64,000 nucleotides of DNA from UBA1081 sp045535305. Its GTDB lineage: Bacteria > Bacillota > Clostridia > Oscillospirales > Acutalibacteraceae. Under the pieces are notes generated by a model. It searched no databases. It saw nothing but the letters and a program-made list of their open reading frames with translations, and was not told the origin of the DNA. Below, in pieces: positions 63,106-64,000 of this stretch (position 1 is the stretch's first letter; each line of letters starts with the position of its first letter). The stretch lies in contig JAZSLJ010000001.1 in the NCBI GenBank assembly GCA_045535305.1, positions 23,118-87,117 on the forward strand, in the 5' to 3' direction. The position numbers and the translations under genes were made by a program.

Positions 63106-63927
63106 ATGTTGGCACTTAAGAAAAATACTATAGCAATCGGTCTTGAAAAGCCGTTGAAAATTCTGCATATCACAGATTCACATCTGCCATTTTATTGTGA
63201 AACTGATAGCGAAGCTATGATAAAACATGGCGAAAAACGTGATAAAGAATCAAGTGTTCAGTCTCTTAAAGATCAAATGAAATATGGCGAAGAAAACTGT
63301 GATGTAATTGTTCATACAGGTGATTTAATTGATTTTATTTCAAAACCCTGTCTTGAATTTGCCCGTGAGTTTCTCAAAAACGATAAACTGCTTTTTATAG
63401 CCGGTAATCACGAGTATGCAAAATATGACGGTGAAATGGAAGATATGATTTATCGTATGAACAGCCTTCAGGATATGAACGGCGGTTTAGGTGTCAACAT
63501 TTTCTTCAACTCCCGTATAGTTGGTGGTGTTAACTTTGTAGGAATAGATGATGCATATCATCAGGTTGAAGAAAGCCAACTTATACGACTGAAAAAAGAA
63601 GTAGCAAAAGGGTATCCCGTAATTCTCTTTATGCACGCACCATTATATGAAAAAGAGCTTTATATAAAAAGCTATGATTTCTGGAATGGTGAAATCTGTG
63701 TTCTTGGTTCCGATACTGATGCTCATCCTGAGGTTGTAGGGGATATAGGAGAGCCTTACGCTTCTACAAAAAAGTTTTATGATTATGTTATCAATGAGCC
63801 ACAGATTAAGGCAGTGCTTGCGGGACATCTTCACTTTGACTTTGAATGCAGATTACCCGGTGGTGCAATGCAGTTTGTAACCAACCGTGGAGACAGAGGT
63901 AACGCAAGAGAGATAACAATTTTATAA
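63106..63927 (+). CDS. Metallophosphoesterase
   Basis: A 273-residue cytosolic phosphoesterase. The calcineurin-like motifs are ILHITDSHLP, VIVHTGDLIDF, IAGNHEYAKY, LFMHAPLY and LAGHLHFDFE. The SKPCLEFAREFL helix lies between the second and third motif. It has no signal peptide, unlike the two membrane-anchored relatives at 26137 and 42044. It is fourth in the last operon. Confidence 0.85.
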   Translation: MLALKKNTIAIGLEKPLKILHITDSHLPFYCETDSEAMIKHGEKRDKESSVQSLKDQMKYGEENCDVIVHTGDLIDFISKPCLEFAREFLKNDKLLFIAGNHEYAKYDGEMEDMIYRMNSLQDMNGGLGVNIFFNSRIVGGVNFVGIDDAYHQVEESQLIRLKKEVAKGYPVILFMHAPLYEKELYIKSYDFWNGEICVLGSDTDAHPEVVGDIGEPYASTKKFYDYVINEPQIKAVLAGHLHFDFECRLPGGAMQFVTNRGDRGNAREITIL

Positions 63928-63941
63928 AAAGAGTGATAGAT

Positions 63942-64000
63942 ATGAAATTTATTAATGTAAAGCAGAATAAAGATGTTTTCGGTGACGGAATTCACGATGA
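63942..64000 (+). CDS. Start of a probable pectin-lyase-fold enzyme, 3' partial
   Basis: Nineteen codons are visible after a GAGTGATAG stretch: MKFINVKQNKDVFGDGIHD. G-D-G-x-x-D-D is the usual N-terminal signature of right-handed beta-helix proteins (GH28 or pectate-lyase-like), which cover polysaccharide-degrading enzymes. The identity is provisional because the gene is cut by the window end. Confidence 0.5.
   Translation, partial: MKFINVKQNKDVFGDGIHD

Noticed and set aside
1..64000. CRISPR arrays, tRNA or rRNA genes, riboswitches, intact insertion sequences
   Set aside because: No evenly spaced repeats, cloverleaf sequences, rRNA motifs, known aptamer cores or transposase genes were recognised. 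By-eye reading can miss diverged RNA elements.

Overview
The window is a chromosomal segment of a low-GC, Gram-positive anaerobe. It is most likely a gut or rumen clostridium of the Oscillospiraceae/Ruminococcaceae type. The evidence is AGGAGG ribosome sites, clostridial-type consensus promoters and terminators, Sec and lipoprotein signals, InlB B-repeat and dockerin-like surface proteins, many glycan enzymes and oxygen-sensitive 2-hydroxyacyl-CoA dehydratase proteins. The species cannot be fixed from the sequence. No rRNA, tRNA, CRISPR array, riboswitch or intact transposase was seen.

Layout. 1-11070 is mostly housekeeping: serC (cut by the window start) and serA, an iron alcohol dehydrogenase, a phosphoesterase, a D,D-carboxypeptidase, a YoaK-like membrane protein with a phosphoribosyltransferase, a glycerophosphodiesterase, a THUMP rRNA methyltransferase, a pentapeptide-repeat protein, a COG2426 membrane protein and a PPase-like/Nudix fusion. 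Two MITE-like inverted-repeat elements lie at 2131-2280 and 4154-4292. 11252-17830 (minus strand) holds a polysaccharide-deacetylase-like gene, a 903-residue InlB-repeat/dockerin protein, a lipoprotein and several zinc-ribbon proteins, one interrupted by a TGA. 18097-23165 holds a solute-binding lipoprotein paired with a membrane-anchored LuxR-type regulator, then a secreted repeat protein. 23636-34652 is glycan metabolism: a GPH-type transporter, a phosphoesterase, an AraC regulator, GH130, GH95 and GH31.

34833-40451 (minus strand) is the most unusual locus. It is a tight operon encoding a CooC-like nickel ATPase, a stand-alone protein resembling part of acetyl-CoA synthase (CdhC/AcsB), a His-rich small protein, a CooT-like protein, a 2-hydroxyacyl-CoA dehydratase activase, two dehydratase-family subunits and a 58-residue membrane peptide. 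No CO dehydrogenase or complete acetyl-CoA synthase accompanies it. The gene set suggests an undescribed metalloenzyme with a cooCTJ-like nickel-delivery set.

40706-49178 holds a methyltransferase, a membrane-anchored phosphoesterase and a visibly more GC-rich glycosidase island (GH106-like, GH43, GH101-like) with a RhuM scar at its edge. 49739-59107 is a myo-inositol catabolic region (aldolase, AraC regulator, iolC-B-D-E-A-G). 59465-64000 starts another transcription unit: phosphodiesterase, LRR protein, transporter, phosphoesterase and the start of a probable pectin-lyase-fold enzyme.

A recurring feature links the accessory half. One intact deacetylase-like gene (11252-12013) has five decayed copies (about 23.3, 29.4, 34.8, 41.5 and 49.3 kb). 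All lie on the same strand and each sits at a boundary between gene modules. Three share the same short tail sequence at their truncated ends. They look like scars of, or substrates for, recombination between modules.
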